Of a DNA stretch of 13,668 bases, positions 1 to 7,454 are shown piece after piece. Numbering within the stretch: position 1 is the first letter of the stretch; each line of letters starts with the position of its first letter. The notes under the pieces were generated by a model. It did not search any database. It was given only the letters and a program-made list of their open reading frames with translations, and had not been told where the DNA came from. The position numbers and the translations under genes are program-made. The stretch is from DAINRZ01 sp964634885. GTDB lineage: Bacteria > Bacteroidota > Ignavibacteria > Kapaibacteriales > UBA2268. Location: positions 1 to 13,668 of the forward strand of contig CAZWLN010000086.1 of NCBI GenBank assembly GCA_964634885.1, read 5' to 3'.

Positions 1-23
1 TTTTATTTGTTTTTCAACATAAA

Positions 24-144
24 AGAGACGCAAGGCCTTGCGTCTCTACCAAATCCATTGATAGTACAGCCTCTTCACCATCATCATGACAAATTAAATA
101 ATTCTATCCATACTGAATAGAGAATAGCCATTTTACATATTTTC
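24..144 (-). repeat. Dispersed intergenic repeat, copy 1 (reverse orientation), with 24-bp perfect palindrome
   Basis: Positions 24-47 form a perfect 24-bp palindrome (half-arm AGAGACGCAAGG). On the reverse strand, the bases beyond it match the block at 13348-13447. Both copies have GTCATGATG (here the complement of 82-90) exactly 32 bases from the palindrome edge, and both have TTCAGTATGGA (complement of 107-117) further out. The 23-base stretch 108-130 also matches 11222-11244 with three differences, and the likeness fades at about 144. This is a diverged multi-copy noncoding element, not a gene. The palindrome could fold into a 12-bp-stem hairpin in RNA. It lies downstream of the TPR gene, so it could act as a 3' end structure, but no U-run was seen. 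Confidence 0.75.
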
Positions 145-209
145 ACACTAAAAAATGATGAAAGAAGCCATATTTGATTCGAATTTTTAAAAAATTCAGC
201 CTGCATCGT

Positions 210-1610
210 TCATTTGTCAATATCATTCAGCCTGTTCCAGCAGTAGGTAGCGAATTTCGACTCTGTGGCTTTGTCCGACACTTTGGAGTAGTACTCCTTA
301 GCTTTGGCTTTGTCGCCTTTCTCCTGGTAGTATTCCCCAATGAAGAATGCGGCAGCGCTCTGATAGTAAAATTCTGACGAGTTGATGAGCTTCTCCCACA
401 AACCGCACGATTTCTCATGATCGCCGGATTTGTACAAGGCCCAGGCGTAATAGAAGCAGTACAATTCTTTTTCGCCGCTGCTCATCTTCGATGTGTCGAT
501 TGCTTTGAAAGCTGTTACCGCGTCTCTGTATCTGGCGTTGTACGTCAGGGCTTCGGCATAGTCATACTGTGGGACGGGATTTTTCAGAACCTTCATGAAA
601 TACTTGTAAAGCTGAATTTTGTATGCATCTTTCAGTTCAATGTCCTTAATCTTCCCGTAAGCCTGGAAAGAAGCGTCGAAACCACTGCTTAACATGAACT
701 TTGCCAGTTCGACGCCGCTGCTGTCTTCCGTCGGGGAATTCAGGAAGCCGTTCAACGGCGTTTTCCAGTCGGAACCGTCGTTCAGGTTAATCAGTGCCTG
801 GTACAGTAGATAGTCGCTGTCCTTGAGCAGTTCGGACTTCTTTTTGGCCGTGTTAAGTGCAAGGCTGTTTTCTTCACAAATTGCGTAGAAAGTGAAGGCG
901 CTGCTGAGGGTCTCGAAATCGTATTTGGGGAAAGACAGGGCTTTTGCGAAATACTCTTTTGCTTTGTCGAAATTGCCGTTGAAATAGTACTCGACAGCAA
1001 TATCATTGACGATACCGGAACATTCGGGGTACAATGCGGCAATCTTTTTATAAATTAATATCGCGTCGTCGAAACTGCCCCTGGTTTTGATGTTCCTGGC
1101 ATAATCTCCAAGTGTGTAGGGTGTTTCCTCGTCGGATGTAACACCGGCTTTCAGAACCGGCAGGAAACTCAGCAGCTTTTCGGTCTGGAGCGACAGGGAG
1201 TATATATAGCATATACCATAGTATATGTCTTCTCTTTTAGGCTCTATTCCCGAAGCCATCATGAAACACTCAACGATGCTGTCGGCAACTGCTACCGGCA
1301 GAGTAATCTCCGCTTCACCGACATAGCCTATGGAATTGTCGTAAACAGATTCGTCGCAATTGACCCCTGTCATGATCGACGGCTGTTTAAACGAAAACCT
1401 CGAAAAGATGATATTGCCTTTCAGTATCAGCAGTTCGACGTTCTTTGGGTCAGCTTTCAGGGCGGAGTCGGCTTTGGCAAGCGCCAAGTCAACAGTTTTC
1501 TCAGTGATCAAAGCGTTGATCTCGTCTTTGACGTCTGCCAGGCAGTAATTATTAGTGTTGATAAATAGTGCCGGCAGGCTGAGAGCTAATATTATTACAT
1601 ACCTGAACAT
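210..1610 (-). CDS. Exported tetratricopeptide-repeat (TPR) protein
   Basis: A 466-residue protein with an N-terminal hydrophobic signal peptide (residues about 4-17) and likely cleavage after the LA at 24-25, so it should act in the periplasm or outer envelope. Helical TPR-like repeats fill the rest. One lies near residues 40-70 (ALKADPKNVELLILKGN). A cluster spans about 165-250 (DDAILIYKKIAALYPE, then FDKAKEYFAKAL). Another lies near 345-460 (YRDAVTAFKAI, HEKSCGLWEKLI, DKAKAKEYYSKV). No enzymatic domain is visible, so a scaffolding or protein-interaction role is inferred from the family. The ATG at 1610 is preceded by GAGGAAAA about 9 bases away and follows a TATATTTG -7 element. It ends with TGA. 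It is transcribed alone, divergent from the secreted-protein genes at 2459. Confidence 0.88.
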   Translation of the reverse strand: MFRYVIILALSLPALFINTNNYCLADVKDEINALITEKTVDLALAKADSALKADPKNVELLILKGNIIFSRFSFKQPSIMTGVNCDESVYDNSIGYVGEAEITLPVAVADSIVECFMMASGIEPKREDIYYGICYIYSLSLQTEKLLSFLPVLKAGVTSDEETPYTLGDYARNIKTRGSFDDAILIYKKIAALYPECSGIVNDIAVEYYFNGNFDKAKEYFAKALSFPKYDFETLSSAFTFYAICEENSLALNTAKKKSELLKDSDYLLYQALINLNDGSDWKTPLNGFLNSPTEDSSGVELAKFMLSSGFDASFQAYGKIKDIELKDAYKIQLYKYFMKVLKNPVPQYDYAEALTYNARYRDAVTAFKAIDTSKMSSGEKELYCFYYAWALYKSGDHEKSCGLWEKLINSSEFYYQSAAAFFIGEYYQEKGDKAKAKEYYSKVSDKATESKFATYCWNRLNDIDK

Positions 1611-1657
1611 ATTTGTTTTCCTCGTATATTAGATATATTCGTTTCTTCCATTCAAAT

Positions 1658-1665
1658 CAAATATA
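1658..1665 (-). promoter_or_regulatory. Bacteroidota-type -7 element (TATATTTG) for the TPR gene
   Basis: The reverse strand reads TATATTTG, matching the TAnnTTTG -7 consensus of Bacteroidota housekeeping promoters. It lies about 48 bases upstream of the TPR gene ATG. No clear -33 TTG was found at the usual spacing, so the call rests on one element and its position. Confidence 0.4.
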
Positions 1666-2178
1666 CGAATTAGTATCCCATTTTTTAAATAATTACTTTA
1701 GTATTTGAAAAACAGACGGATGTAAGAATTTGATTGCCATTGTTTTTATAAACCCGGTTAAAGCGCCGGAAGATGTAAAAATAACATAAATTCTTGATAT
1801 ATAGCAAATGAACGGTTTTTCCTCTTTAAAGAAGGAGAAGGAAGTGGTGGTTGAATATTCCGTGTTTTGGGGTTTATTGCAAAATCCGGGTTATACTCTT
1901 GTCAAAGATTTGTAAAATATTTCAATTGCCCAAAAAAATCCTTGCATTATTCATTTTGTTTTATTAGTATTGTATTGTATATTCTCTGATACTTGAATTG
2001 GTACAATATGACTGTAAGATGACGGAAAAGAATTTTAAGCGGAGCCCATGAAGTTGGGACAGATGGTAAATGAAGGTGTTTTAATTTTTCTTTGAAATTA
2101 ACATTATTGATGGTTATTAAAAAGAAGTAAAAAAATAGCGCTTTGTCGTTGTCGAACGGAGCGGGGCAAACAAAGTAT

Positions 2179-2227
2179 CCCTGCTTTTACTGCGTGAACC
2201 TTGCGGCCTGCCGACAGCAAAGCAGGG
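2179..2227. repeat. Inverted repeat (9-bp arms, 31-base loop)
   Basis: CCCTGCTTT (2179-2187) is perfectly complementary to AAAGCAGGG (2219-2227). It sits in the GC-rich patch of an otherwise AT-rich gene-free region. The long loop and lack of a U-run argue against an ordinary terminator. It may be part of a dispersed repeat unit, but no second copy is visible in this window. Confidence 0.45.
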
Positions 2228-2458
2228 ACGAAGCGTGTCGCTAAACACATGTTCAATATACGGAAAAGGAGTGAGAAAGTAAACTAAAAAAAGTTTAGTT
2301 GAAAGGTAATTTCTGTGTGCCGGCTGAAACAAGCTCTGCTTCGTACGGAGAAGAGCGGCTGTCGAGGCGGGTACAGTTCGAACGGGCGCGGGGTAATGGC
2401 TGCGCTGGAGAAATATTATTATATTAATAATTTTTGAAAAATAAAAAAGGATAGTAAA

Positions 2459-2836
2459 ATGAAAAAGGTATATTTTATCATAGCGTTAGTATCTCTATTA
2501 TTAGGGTATCAACAATCAAATTCAACTACGTTACATGCTATTGTTTGGGGAACATATATAGGATTAATTGATTTACCAGAAGGACGTAAAGAAGCTGATT
2601 GTGAAGGTAATGACGGTATTTGTATTGACAGAACAGGTACTTTTGAAACTGGTAAAGGAGCAATGTTTTTTAGGGATCATTTAGATCAGTCAATTGGTAT
2701 TGGGTTTACAGATATCACAGTTATCTCTGTTACTGAACCGACACAAACAGAACCTGGCGGAGCAGTTTTCGAAGAAACAGAAACTACTCAAACATATAAT
2801 ACATATCAGGATTGGTTAAATGCTCTGCCTGAATAA
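2459..2836 (+). CDS. Small secreted protein of unknown function
   Basis: A 125-residue protein with a clear signal peptide (MKKVYFIIALVSLLLG) and likely cleavage between about residues 20 and 27. The mature part is short and acidic near its C-terminus, with two cysteines (C48 and C55, spacing C-x6-C) that could form a disulfide after export. It ends YQDWLNALPE. I do not recognise a family. The ATG is preceded by AAAAAAGG with 8-base spacing. It is the first of three codirectional AT-rich genes for exported proteins and is separated from the next by a strong stem-loop. Its position just upstream of propeller-like secreted proteins resembles the small-secreted-peptide plus propeller arrangement known in Bacteroidota, but no homology to such peptides was established. 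Confidence 0.75.
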   Translation: MKKVYFIIALVSLLLGYQQSNSTTLHAIVWGTYIGLIDLPEGRKEADCEGNDGICIDRTGTFETGKGAMFFRDHLDQSIGIGFTDITVISVTEPTQTEPGGAVFEETETTQTYNTYQDWLNALPE

Positions 2837-2840
2837 TACT

Positions 2841-2873
2841 TTTTGGCTGCCCTTTATGTAAGGGCAGCCAAAA
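2841..2873. terminator. Strong intergenic stem-loop (14-bp perfect stem, 5-base loop)
   Basis: TTTTGGCTGCCCTT (2841-2854) pairs perfectly with AAGGGCAGCCAAAA (2860-2873) around the loop TATGT. It starts four bases after the stop of the small secreted protein gene. The T and A runs lie inside the stem base. It could terminate in either direction or act as an mRNA-processing or stability element that makes the two downstream genes less abundant than the first. It covers the TTG at 2843, which argues against that codon being the start of the next gene. Confidence 0.6.
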
Positions 2874-2908
2874 ATAAATTTTTAATAAAATTAATAAGAG
2901 ATATAAAG

Positions 2909-4510
2909 ATGGTACTACGCATTATTGTTATATTATTTTCCTACGTAATTATATTATCAGAAATATCATTGGCAAAAGATGTAGTTAGTGTTATTAATAA
3001 AGTAATAAACGATAACCATTTATTGGATAAGAAGAATGTTATAGGTTTTGTGTATTTAATCGATTATCGTAAATGTATCGGTTGCGATGCAACTGCTATT
3101 AATACAACAATAATGAATGCTAGTAGTCAGAAGACTAAGCATATCGTTATCATCTGCAATTCAGAGCCTGAATATTCTAATGAATTCATGGGTATTTTTA
3201 ATGCTGATACAACTATATGTGTCGGTTATGGCCTCGAAGAATTTAGCCTGGAACTTGATTCGGTACCATATCTGATTGTTTTTGACGAGGAGCGAAATGT
3301 TGTATTTACTGAAAATAATATCCGAATTCATGATGAAAATATTAACAGATACTTTAATGATTTTTCTGGTAGTAAAAATGAAAAATGCAAATTAAATACA
3401 GACGAATCTATTGTTTTAGATGATAGTCAGGATAGAATTGTCAATCCGGTAATTGTGAGAATGGACACAATAAAAAACAGGTTATTTCTTTATGACAATA
3501 TTAAGAAATGTATATTCCAATATGATCTAAATTCCGGCATTAATACTGCAAAGATTATTGACGACAGCCTGACAAAGTATTTCTATGTTAAACAAATTAG
3601 CGACATTGAAAAGGAATATTTACAAAAAATGAAATATTCATTAAGCAATACCGTTAATTTCGCATTATCTAAAAATGGAGATAAAATATACCAATTATTG
3701 AAAGTATTGGAAAAAATCAAGGTATCAAAAGTGTTAAAAGAAAACGGAGAGATTGATACGATAAATCTTGAAATTTTTCCAGGAAAATTACTCAAGGAGA
3801 TTAATAATGACGGTTCCTATTCATTGTACCCAATTCATATATCAAAAATAGCGCCGGTCGGCAATTTCCTGATTCCTTTTGACTCGCTGTTACTGACTAA
3901 TTTTTACTCTCCGGACCTGGCAGATACAAAATATGATGATTTGTGTTTCCAGTTAATTAGTTTATCAAAAGGTCAAATCGAATCAATTGTTTCAAAATCA
4001 TTAGTAAAAGACTATTCAGATAAAACAGGCTTTAATTTTTCAGGGTGGCTTACAAATACCATAGGAAATGAATTCTATTTTTGTAGTCAAAAAAGCCAGG
4101 ACTTTTTTAGTTTTAGAATTATTAATAAAACTATTGTCGATATTGAGCTAATTAAACCAGAATATGCTTTGAAGTCTTTATTCGACAGTTTACGCATACT
4201 TCAAAAGGATACGTCAAAGATAAAAAATAAGAATAGTTACTTGAATCTCTATACTGTCAACAGTATTGTACCGTATAACAACGGAATAATAATTCAGATG
4301 ATGCGGAAAAAGAAATCGGTTGATGATTTTATACTCCAAATATATTCTAATGATAGATTTTTAACAGAAAAAAAATTTCAATTCAACAAAATGGATGATA
4401 TTCAATACTTTGATTTAATTGAAACATTTCAAAATCAGTTATTATTCTTAATTAAGTGTAAAGATAATAAATGGCGTGTTTATAAAATGAATATCAGTAA
4501 TATTTATTAA
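2909..4510 (+). CDS. Exported thioredoxin-fold protein with propeller-like C-terminal part
   Basis: From ATG 2909 the protein has 533 residues. The frame is open back to a TTG at 2843, but that codon lies inside a strong stem-loop and would add 22 residues ahead of the signal peptide. The ATG has AAGAG upstream and begins directly with a hydrophobic export signal (residues 3-22, ending SLA). A thioredoxin-like domain follows (about 30-140), with CIGC at 56-59 in the redox position and SVPYLIVFD at 118-126 supplying the expected cis-proline (P120). The rest (about 180-533) has repeated beta-strand-rich units such as RLFLYDNIKKCIFQYDL and LLFLIKCKDNKWRVYKMN, suggesting a beta-propeller. It probably acts outside the cytoplasm; substrate is unknown. 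Eleven bases separate it from the next gene, so the two are likely cotranscribed. The gene is strongly AT-rich. Confidence 0.75.
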   Translation: MVLRIIVILFSYVIILSEISLAKDVVSVINKVINDNHLLDKKNVIGFVYLIDYRKCIGCDATAINTTIMNASSQKTKHIVIICNSEPEYSNEFMGIFNADTTICVGYGLEEFSLELDSVPYLIVFDEERNVVFTENNIRIHDENINRYFNDFSGSKNEKCKLNTDESIVLDDSQDRIVNPVIVRMDTIKNRLFLYDNIKKCIFQYDLNSGINTAKIIDDSLTKYFYVKQISDIEKEYLQKMKYSLSNTVNFALSKNGDKIYQLLKVLEKIKVSKVLKENGEIDTINLEIFPGKLLKEINNDGSYSLYPIHISKIAPVGNFLIPFDSLLLTNFYSPDLADTKYDDLCFQLISLSKGQIESIVSKSLVKDYSDKTGFNFSGWLTNTIGNEFYFCSQKSQDFFSFRIINKTIVDIELIKPEYALKSLFDSLRILQKDTSKIKNKNSYLNLYTVNSIVPYNNGIIIQMMRKKKSVDDFILQIYSNDRFLTEKKFQFNKMDDIQYFDLIETFQNQLLFLIKCKDNKWRVYKMNISNIY

Positions 4511-4521
4511 GGAGTAGGAAT

Positions 4522-5796
4522 ATGAAAAATTTTATTAACTTCTTTTTTTGCATTTTGATGTTATTAACTTTATCTTTGACACTCTTAGCCAAGGATGAAA
4601 AATGGACAGTTTATGATAATATGAATTCTCAGTTACCTGATAATATGATTTCATGTATAATGGAAGATATTAATGGAATTATTTATATATCTACTGATAA
4701 TAATGGATTCGCAAAATTTGTAGATGGCGATTGGACTGCTTATAATCCAACAAAAGGCAATTTCCCTGAAAAGAAAATGACCTGTATCGCACAGTATAAT
4801 GGTTATTACTGGCTGGGAACATACAGTAACGGCGTAATACGGTTTGATGGGAAAGATACGGTTAAATTCAATACAGATAATTCAATAATTCCAAATAATA
4901 GAATATTTTGTATGATGAAAGGCCCGGACAATAGTCTTTGGATTGGTACAAAAGGCGGTCTTGTGAATTTGAAAGATGATCAATGGACTGTCTATTCAAC
5001 CTCCAATTCAAAAATTGGAAATAACATGATTCTGTCGATTGCAATTGACAGCAATGGTTATGTTACAATCGGATCACAAGTGATTGTTTCTACCCTGAAA
5101 AACGGGCAGTGGATTGTTGACAGTACCGCTATCCTGCCGGGCAGTATCGTCTGGAGCGTCTGCTATGACCGGAAAAACACAATGTGGATAGGGACATCTC
5201 GTGGATTGATACATCTTGATAACGGTACAATGACAGCTTTTTCAAAATCCAATTCCAGTTTATCTACCGAATGTGTAAGAGATCTGACATGCGACAGGAA
5301 CGGCAATATATGGATTGCAACAAGCGCCAGTAGTGATTCGGATGAACCGGGCGGCGTTTATAAATATGACGGCGAAAAATTTGTAAATTTCAACAGCAGC
5401 AATTCCCCTTTGCCGGACACGTATATAACCAGTATCTATACCGATTCATGGAATAATATCTGGATGGGTACAAGAAATAGTGGCATTACCGTTTACAGTA
5501 ACACTAATTCTTGCCCTGAAGTAATAAGCAATAATAAAGACATCTATGATATTAGCACAGCAGACTTGAACAGCGGTGCAATGAGGCTGGACTTCAGCCT
5601 GAGAAAACCGTGCAGGCTTAGTGTAAAGCTCTATGACATACTGGGCAACAGCCTCGGGACGTTTGCTGATGGAGAATTTGCAGAGGGCGTCAATTCTGTG
5701 GATCTGGAACTGCGTCGTTCTGCCGTTGGAGTCTGTTTTGTGGCAATTGTGCCTGAAGGAATGAAACCTTGCGTTGTAAAGGCAATAAGAGAGTAA
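4522..5796 (+). CDS. Secreted seven-repeat beta-propeller protein with T9SS-type C-terminal sorting domain
   Basis: A 424-residue protein with a signal peptide (hydrophobic 8-22, likely cleavage after A23). Residues 26-326 contain about seven repeats of the two-component-regulator-propeller type, seen as YISTDNNG (55-62), WLGTYSNG (97-104), LWIGTKGG (139-146), VTIGSQ (181-186), MWIGTSRG (221-228), IWIATS (263-268) and IWMGTRNSG (313-321), so one seven-bladed propeller is likely. Residues about 352-424 (MRLDFSL, LSVKLYDILGN, VNSVDLELRR, VGVCFVAIV) resemble the type A sorting domain recognised by type IX secretion. The protein is therefore probably exported across the outer membrane and surface-attached or released. 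No kinase or regulator domain follows, so it is not a hybrid sensor. AAGGAG overlaps the preceding stop, 7 bases before the ATG. Base composition becomes more GC-rich towards the 3' end. Confidence 0.85.
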   Translation: MKNFINFFFCILMLLTLSLTLLAKDEKWTVYDNMNSQLPDNMISCIMEDINGIIYISTDNNGFAKFVDGDWTAYNPTKGNFPEKKMTCIAQYNGYYWLGTYSNGVIRFDGKDTVKFNTDNSIIPNNRIFCMMKGPDNSLWIGTKGGLVNLKDDQWTVYSTSNSKIGNNMILSIAIDSNGYVTIGSQVIVSTLKNGQWIVDSTAILPGSIVWSVCYDRKNTMWIGTSRGLIHLDNGTMTAFSKSNSSLSTECVRDLTCDRNGNIWIATSASSDSDEPGGVYKYDGEKFVNFNSSNSPLPDTYITSIYTDSWNNIWMGTRNSGITVYSNTNSCPEVISNNKDIYDISTADLNSGAMRLDFSLRKPCRLSVKLYDILGNSLGTFADGEFAEGVNSVDLELRRSAVGVCFVAIVPEGMKPCVVKAIRE

Positions 5797-5882
5797 TTGA
5801 TTTAGTGTCAAAAATAATTAAAAATGTAAAAATTTGAATTTGATATTTTTTACTTTAAATAGTGAAAAATTTCATTTGAATT

Positions 5883-6509
5883 ATGAGAATTTTTTGGATA
5901 CCAATATTCCTTCTCCTCATATTGGCGACTGCAGCCTATTCCCAGGACTCGGTTTTCGTCTGCAAGCCTGCCGTCGTCCGCTGGTCCATGTCGGTGGCAC
6001 AGTCCGCCTTAGACGACCTGACGAAAGGGGAGAGCGTTAACATAGAGTTCGACAACTACTTCGAACTGGTTGACACGATGGGCTACAGCGATCTCAGGGC
6101 AATGTTCGACATTAAAACCGACCTCGGATTCGTGTTGCTCAGCGACAAGAAGCTGATGAAAGAGTTCGTCATTCCCAGAAACAACCTCTTCTACACCGAA
6201 GGCAAGCTCAAATACACCATCGGCTGGCAGGTGGACCCGTTTTTTTCGGCGTCGTTCAAAACACAGATTGTAACTGCATACAAGCTGAAAGTTGACGATT
6301 ACGTTAAGTCGGCAGACTTTTGGGATCCTGTCGAGTCGCAGGAGACCTGGGGCTTCGAGTACTGCCTGAAGAAACCGGAATTCAACCTCGTTTCGAACAT
6401 CGGCGTGTCGCTCAAACAAATACGCTCACATTTGTACAATACTCTTACTGATGATTACAAAACGCCTAAAGTGGTGGAACGCTACAAAGCCGAGACCGGC
6501 ATTAACTAG
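5883..6509 (+). CDS. DUF3078-like outer-membrane protein, N-terminal 208 residues up to an in-frame TAG
   Basis: It begins with a signal peptide (MRIFWIPIFLLLILATAAYS, then QDS), so it is exported. The body has alternating polar and aromatic strands typical of outer-membrane beta-barrels (EGKLKYTIGWQVDPFFSASF, ETWGFEYCLKK, EFNLVSNIGVSL). The pattern, including the FKTQ element near 120-123, recalls the Bacteroidota DUF3078 family; this is recognition by eye. Translation would stop at TAG 6507-6509, but the same frame continues for 80 codons that complete the barrel. Either the gene is a recent pseudogene, the TAG is a sequence error, or it is read through. The start has only a weak ribosome-binding site. 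It lies 86 bases after the propeller gene on the same strand and is more GC-rich than those genes. Confidence 0.65.
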   Translation: MRIFWIPIFLLLILATAAYSQDSVFVCKPAVVRWSMSVAQSALDDLTKGESVNIEFDNYFELVDTMGYSDLRAMFDIKTDLGFVLLSDKKLMKEFVIPRNNLFYTEGKLKYTIGWQVDPFFSASFKTQIVTAYKLKVDDYVKSADFWDPVESQETWGFEYCLKKPEFNLVSNIGVSLKQIRSHLYNTLTDDYKTPKVVERYKAETGIN

Positions 6510-6752
6510 AAAACGGTTTTTAATATTAAATTGGACTCGGCAAATAATAATAATTACAAAACGACGCTGAACCTGTTCGGAACCTTTGACAATCCGGAAG
6601 TGTGGAGCGTCGTATGGGAAAACGACCTGAAAATGGCGGCCTGGAAGTCTCTGGGCATCCTCCTGCGCTGCTACATCGTTTACGACCAGAAGCAAAGAGC
6701 CGCCGTCCAGTACAACCAGAGCATCAGCTTCGGGCTGATTGTCGATATGTAA
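6510..6752 (+). pseudogene. In-frame continuation of the DUF3078-like gene after the TAG (C-terminal 80 codons)
   Basis: Starting directly after TAG 6507-6509 in the same frame, 80 sense codons run to TAA 6750-6752. They encode more barrel-like strands (YKTTLNLFGTF, VWSVVWENDLKMAAW, GILLRCYIVYDQ) and end with SISFGLIVDM, an aromatic/hydrophobic alternation like the last strand of an outer-membrane barrel. There is no good independent start: the first candidate is a TTG at 6531 with no ribosome-binding site. The full 5883-6752 frame would encode 289 residues if the TAG were a sense codon. The first 50 or so bases after the stop are more AT-rich than the rest of the gene. Best explanation: one gene interrupted by a nonsense change or a base-call error. 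Confidence 0.65.
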
Positions 6753-6771
6753 CCGTCTTTACTTTTCATGC

Positions 6772-6810
6772 GACTGACAGGGAATGCAGTGAAGTCCTTT
6801 CCCTACAGTC
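6772..6810. terminator. Imperfect hairpin between convergent genes
   Basis: GACTG (6772-6776) pairs with CAGTC (6806-6810), and AGGGA (6779-6783) pairs with TCCCT (6800-6804), with a small internal bulge and a 16-base loop. It lies between the convergent DUF3078-like gene and trmH, where a shared terminator would be expected. No U-run is visible, so the call is weak. Confidence 0.3.
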
Positions 6811-6857
6811 AAATGAATTAGTTTGATGGGATAAATTCCCGGAACAGGAAAAGTCTT

Positions 6858-7454
6858 TTACCTTTTAACAATCCACTCGTCAAGTTTTTTCTTGAATTCT
6901 GTTTCGTCCAGCAGGGCGCTGTGTTCCAGGCCCTTGGCAAGCCTCTGGCGCAGGGCTTCGTACAAGCTCACGGCGCAGGCGACGGAGATGTTCAGGCTCT
7001 GAATCATACCCAACTGGGGAATGAGGAAGTTGCCGTCGGAATGTTTTACGGCCTCTTCGGAAACGCCGCTGTGTTCGTTGCCGAACACCAGGGCTACAGG
7101 CTGTGTCAGGTCGAGGTCGTAGAGCGACACACTCTCTTTCGCCATGTGAGTGGTGTATATCTTAAAACCACGCTCTTTCAGCGTTGCGTAACAGTCGCCG
7201 ATTGTTTTGTAACGCTTCATGTCCACCCATTTACGGGCGCTGGCGGAGCTTTTTTCGCCTAACTTAGGGAAAGGTACACCCTGATTGTACACAAGGTGTA
7301 CTTCGGCGATGCCCACGGCGTCGCATGATCGTATCATTGCCGAGAGGTTGTGGGGATCAAAGAGGTTCTCTGCCACTACTGTAAGGTCCTTCTGCCTCTT
7401 GCTTAAAACGTTTTTGAATTTAATCAGTCTTTGTTCCGTTACTGCCGATTCCAT
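6858..7454 (-). CDS. trmH: tRNA (guanosine-18-2'-O)-methyltransferase TrmH (SpoU family)
   Basis: A 198-residue cytoplasmic enzyme expected to methylate the 2'-O of G18 in the tRNA D-loop using S-adenosylmethionine. All three SPOUT-knot motifs are present. Motif 1 is HNLSAMIRSCDAVG (35-48) with the catalytic Arg at 42. Motif 2 is FGNEHSGVSEE (124-134). Motif 3 is IPQLGMIQSLNISVA (145-159) with Asn155. The N-terminal region (RLIKFKNVLSKRQKDLTVV) resembles E. coli TrmH closely, which favours TrmH over TrmL or RlmB. It is a little shorter than the E. coli enzyme. Its ATG overlaps the nuoD TAA by one base (TAATG on the reverse strand), so it should be translationally coupled to nuoD. It ends with TAA. 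Confidence 0.92.
   Translation of the reverse strand: MESAVTEQRLIKFKNVLSKRQKDLTVVAENLFDPHNLSAMIRSCDAVGIAEVHLVYNQGVPFPKLGEKSSASARKWVDMKRYKTIGDCYATLKERGFKIYTTHMAKESVSLYDLDLTQPVALVFGNEHSGVSEEAVKHSDGNFLIPQLGMIQSLNISVACAVSLYEALRQRLAKGLEHSALLDETEFKKKLDEWIVKR

Larger units (their letters stand above)
1611..2458. other. 848-bp gene-free region between divergent genes
   Basis: No convincing coding sequence was found on either strand. The left part (to about 2135) is AT-rich and carries the TPR gene promoter. The right part (about 2136-2410) is noticeably GC-rich, with a hairpin at 2179-2227, then turns AT-rich again just before the gene at 2459. A 71-codon reverse reading frame at 2117-2332 crosses the hairpin, has no recognisable domain, and looks accidental. 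The GC-rich patch may be a decayed gene or repeat remnant; this is inference. Confidence 0.6.

Noticed and set aside
2117..2332. 71-codon reverse open frame
   Set aside because: It runs through the inverted repeat and GC-rich patch, with no domain or ribosome-binding site.
2843..2908. N-terminal extension of the thioredoxin-like gene from TTG
   Set aside because: The TTG lies in the base of a 14-bp stem-loop and the extension would sit ahead of a complete signal peptide; ATG 2909 with AAGAG is better.
6009..6419. 136-codon reverse open frame
   Set aside because: Antisense to the DUF3078-like gene, with low-complexity valine- and glutamate-rich content and no start signal.
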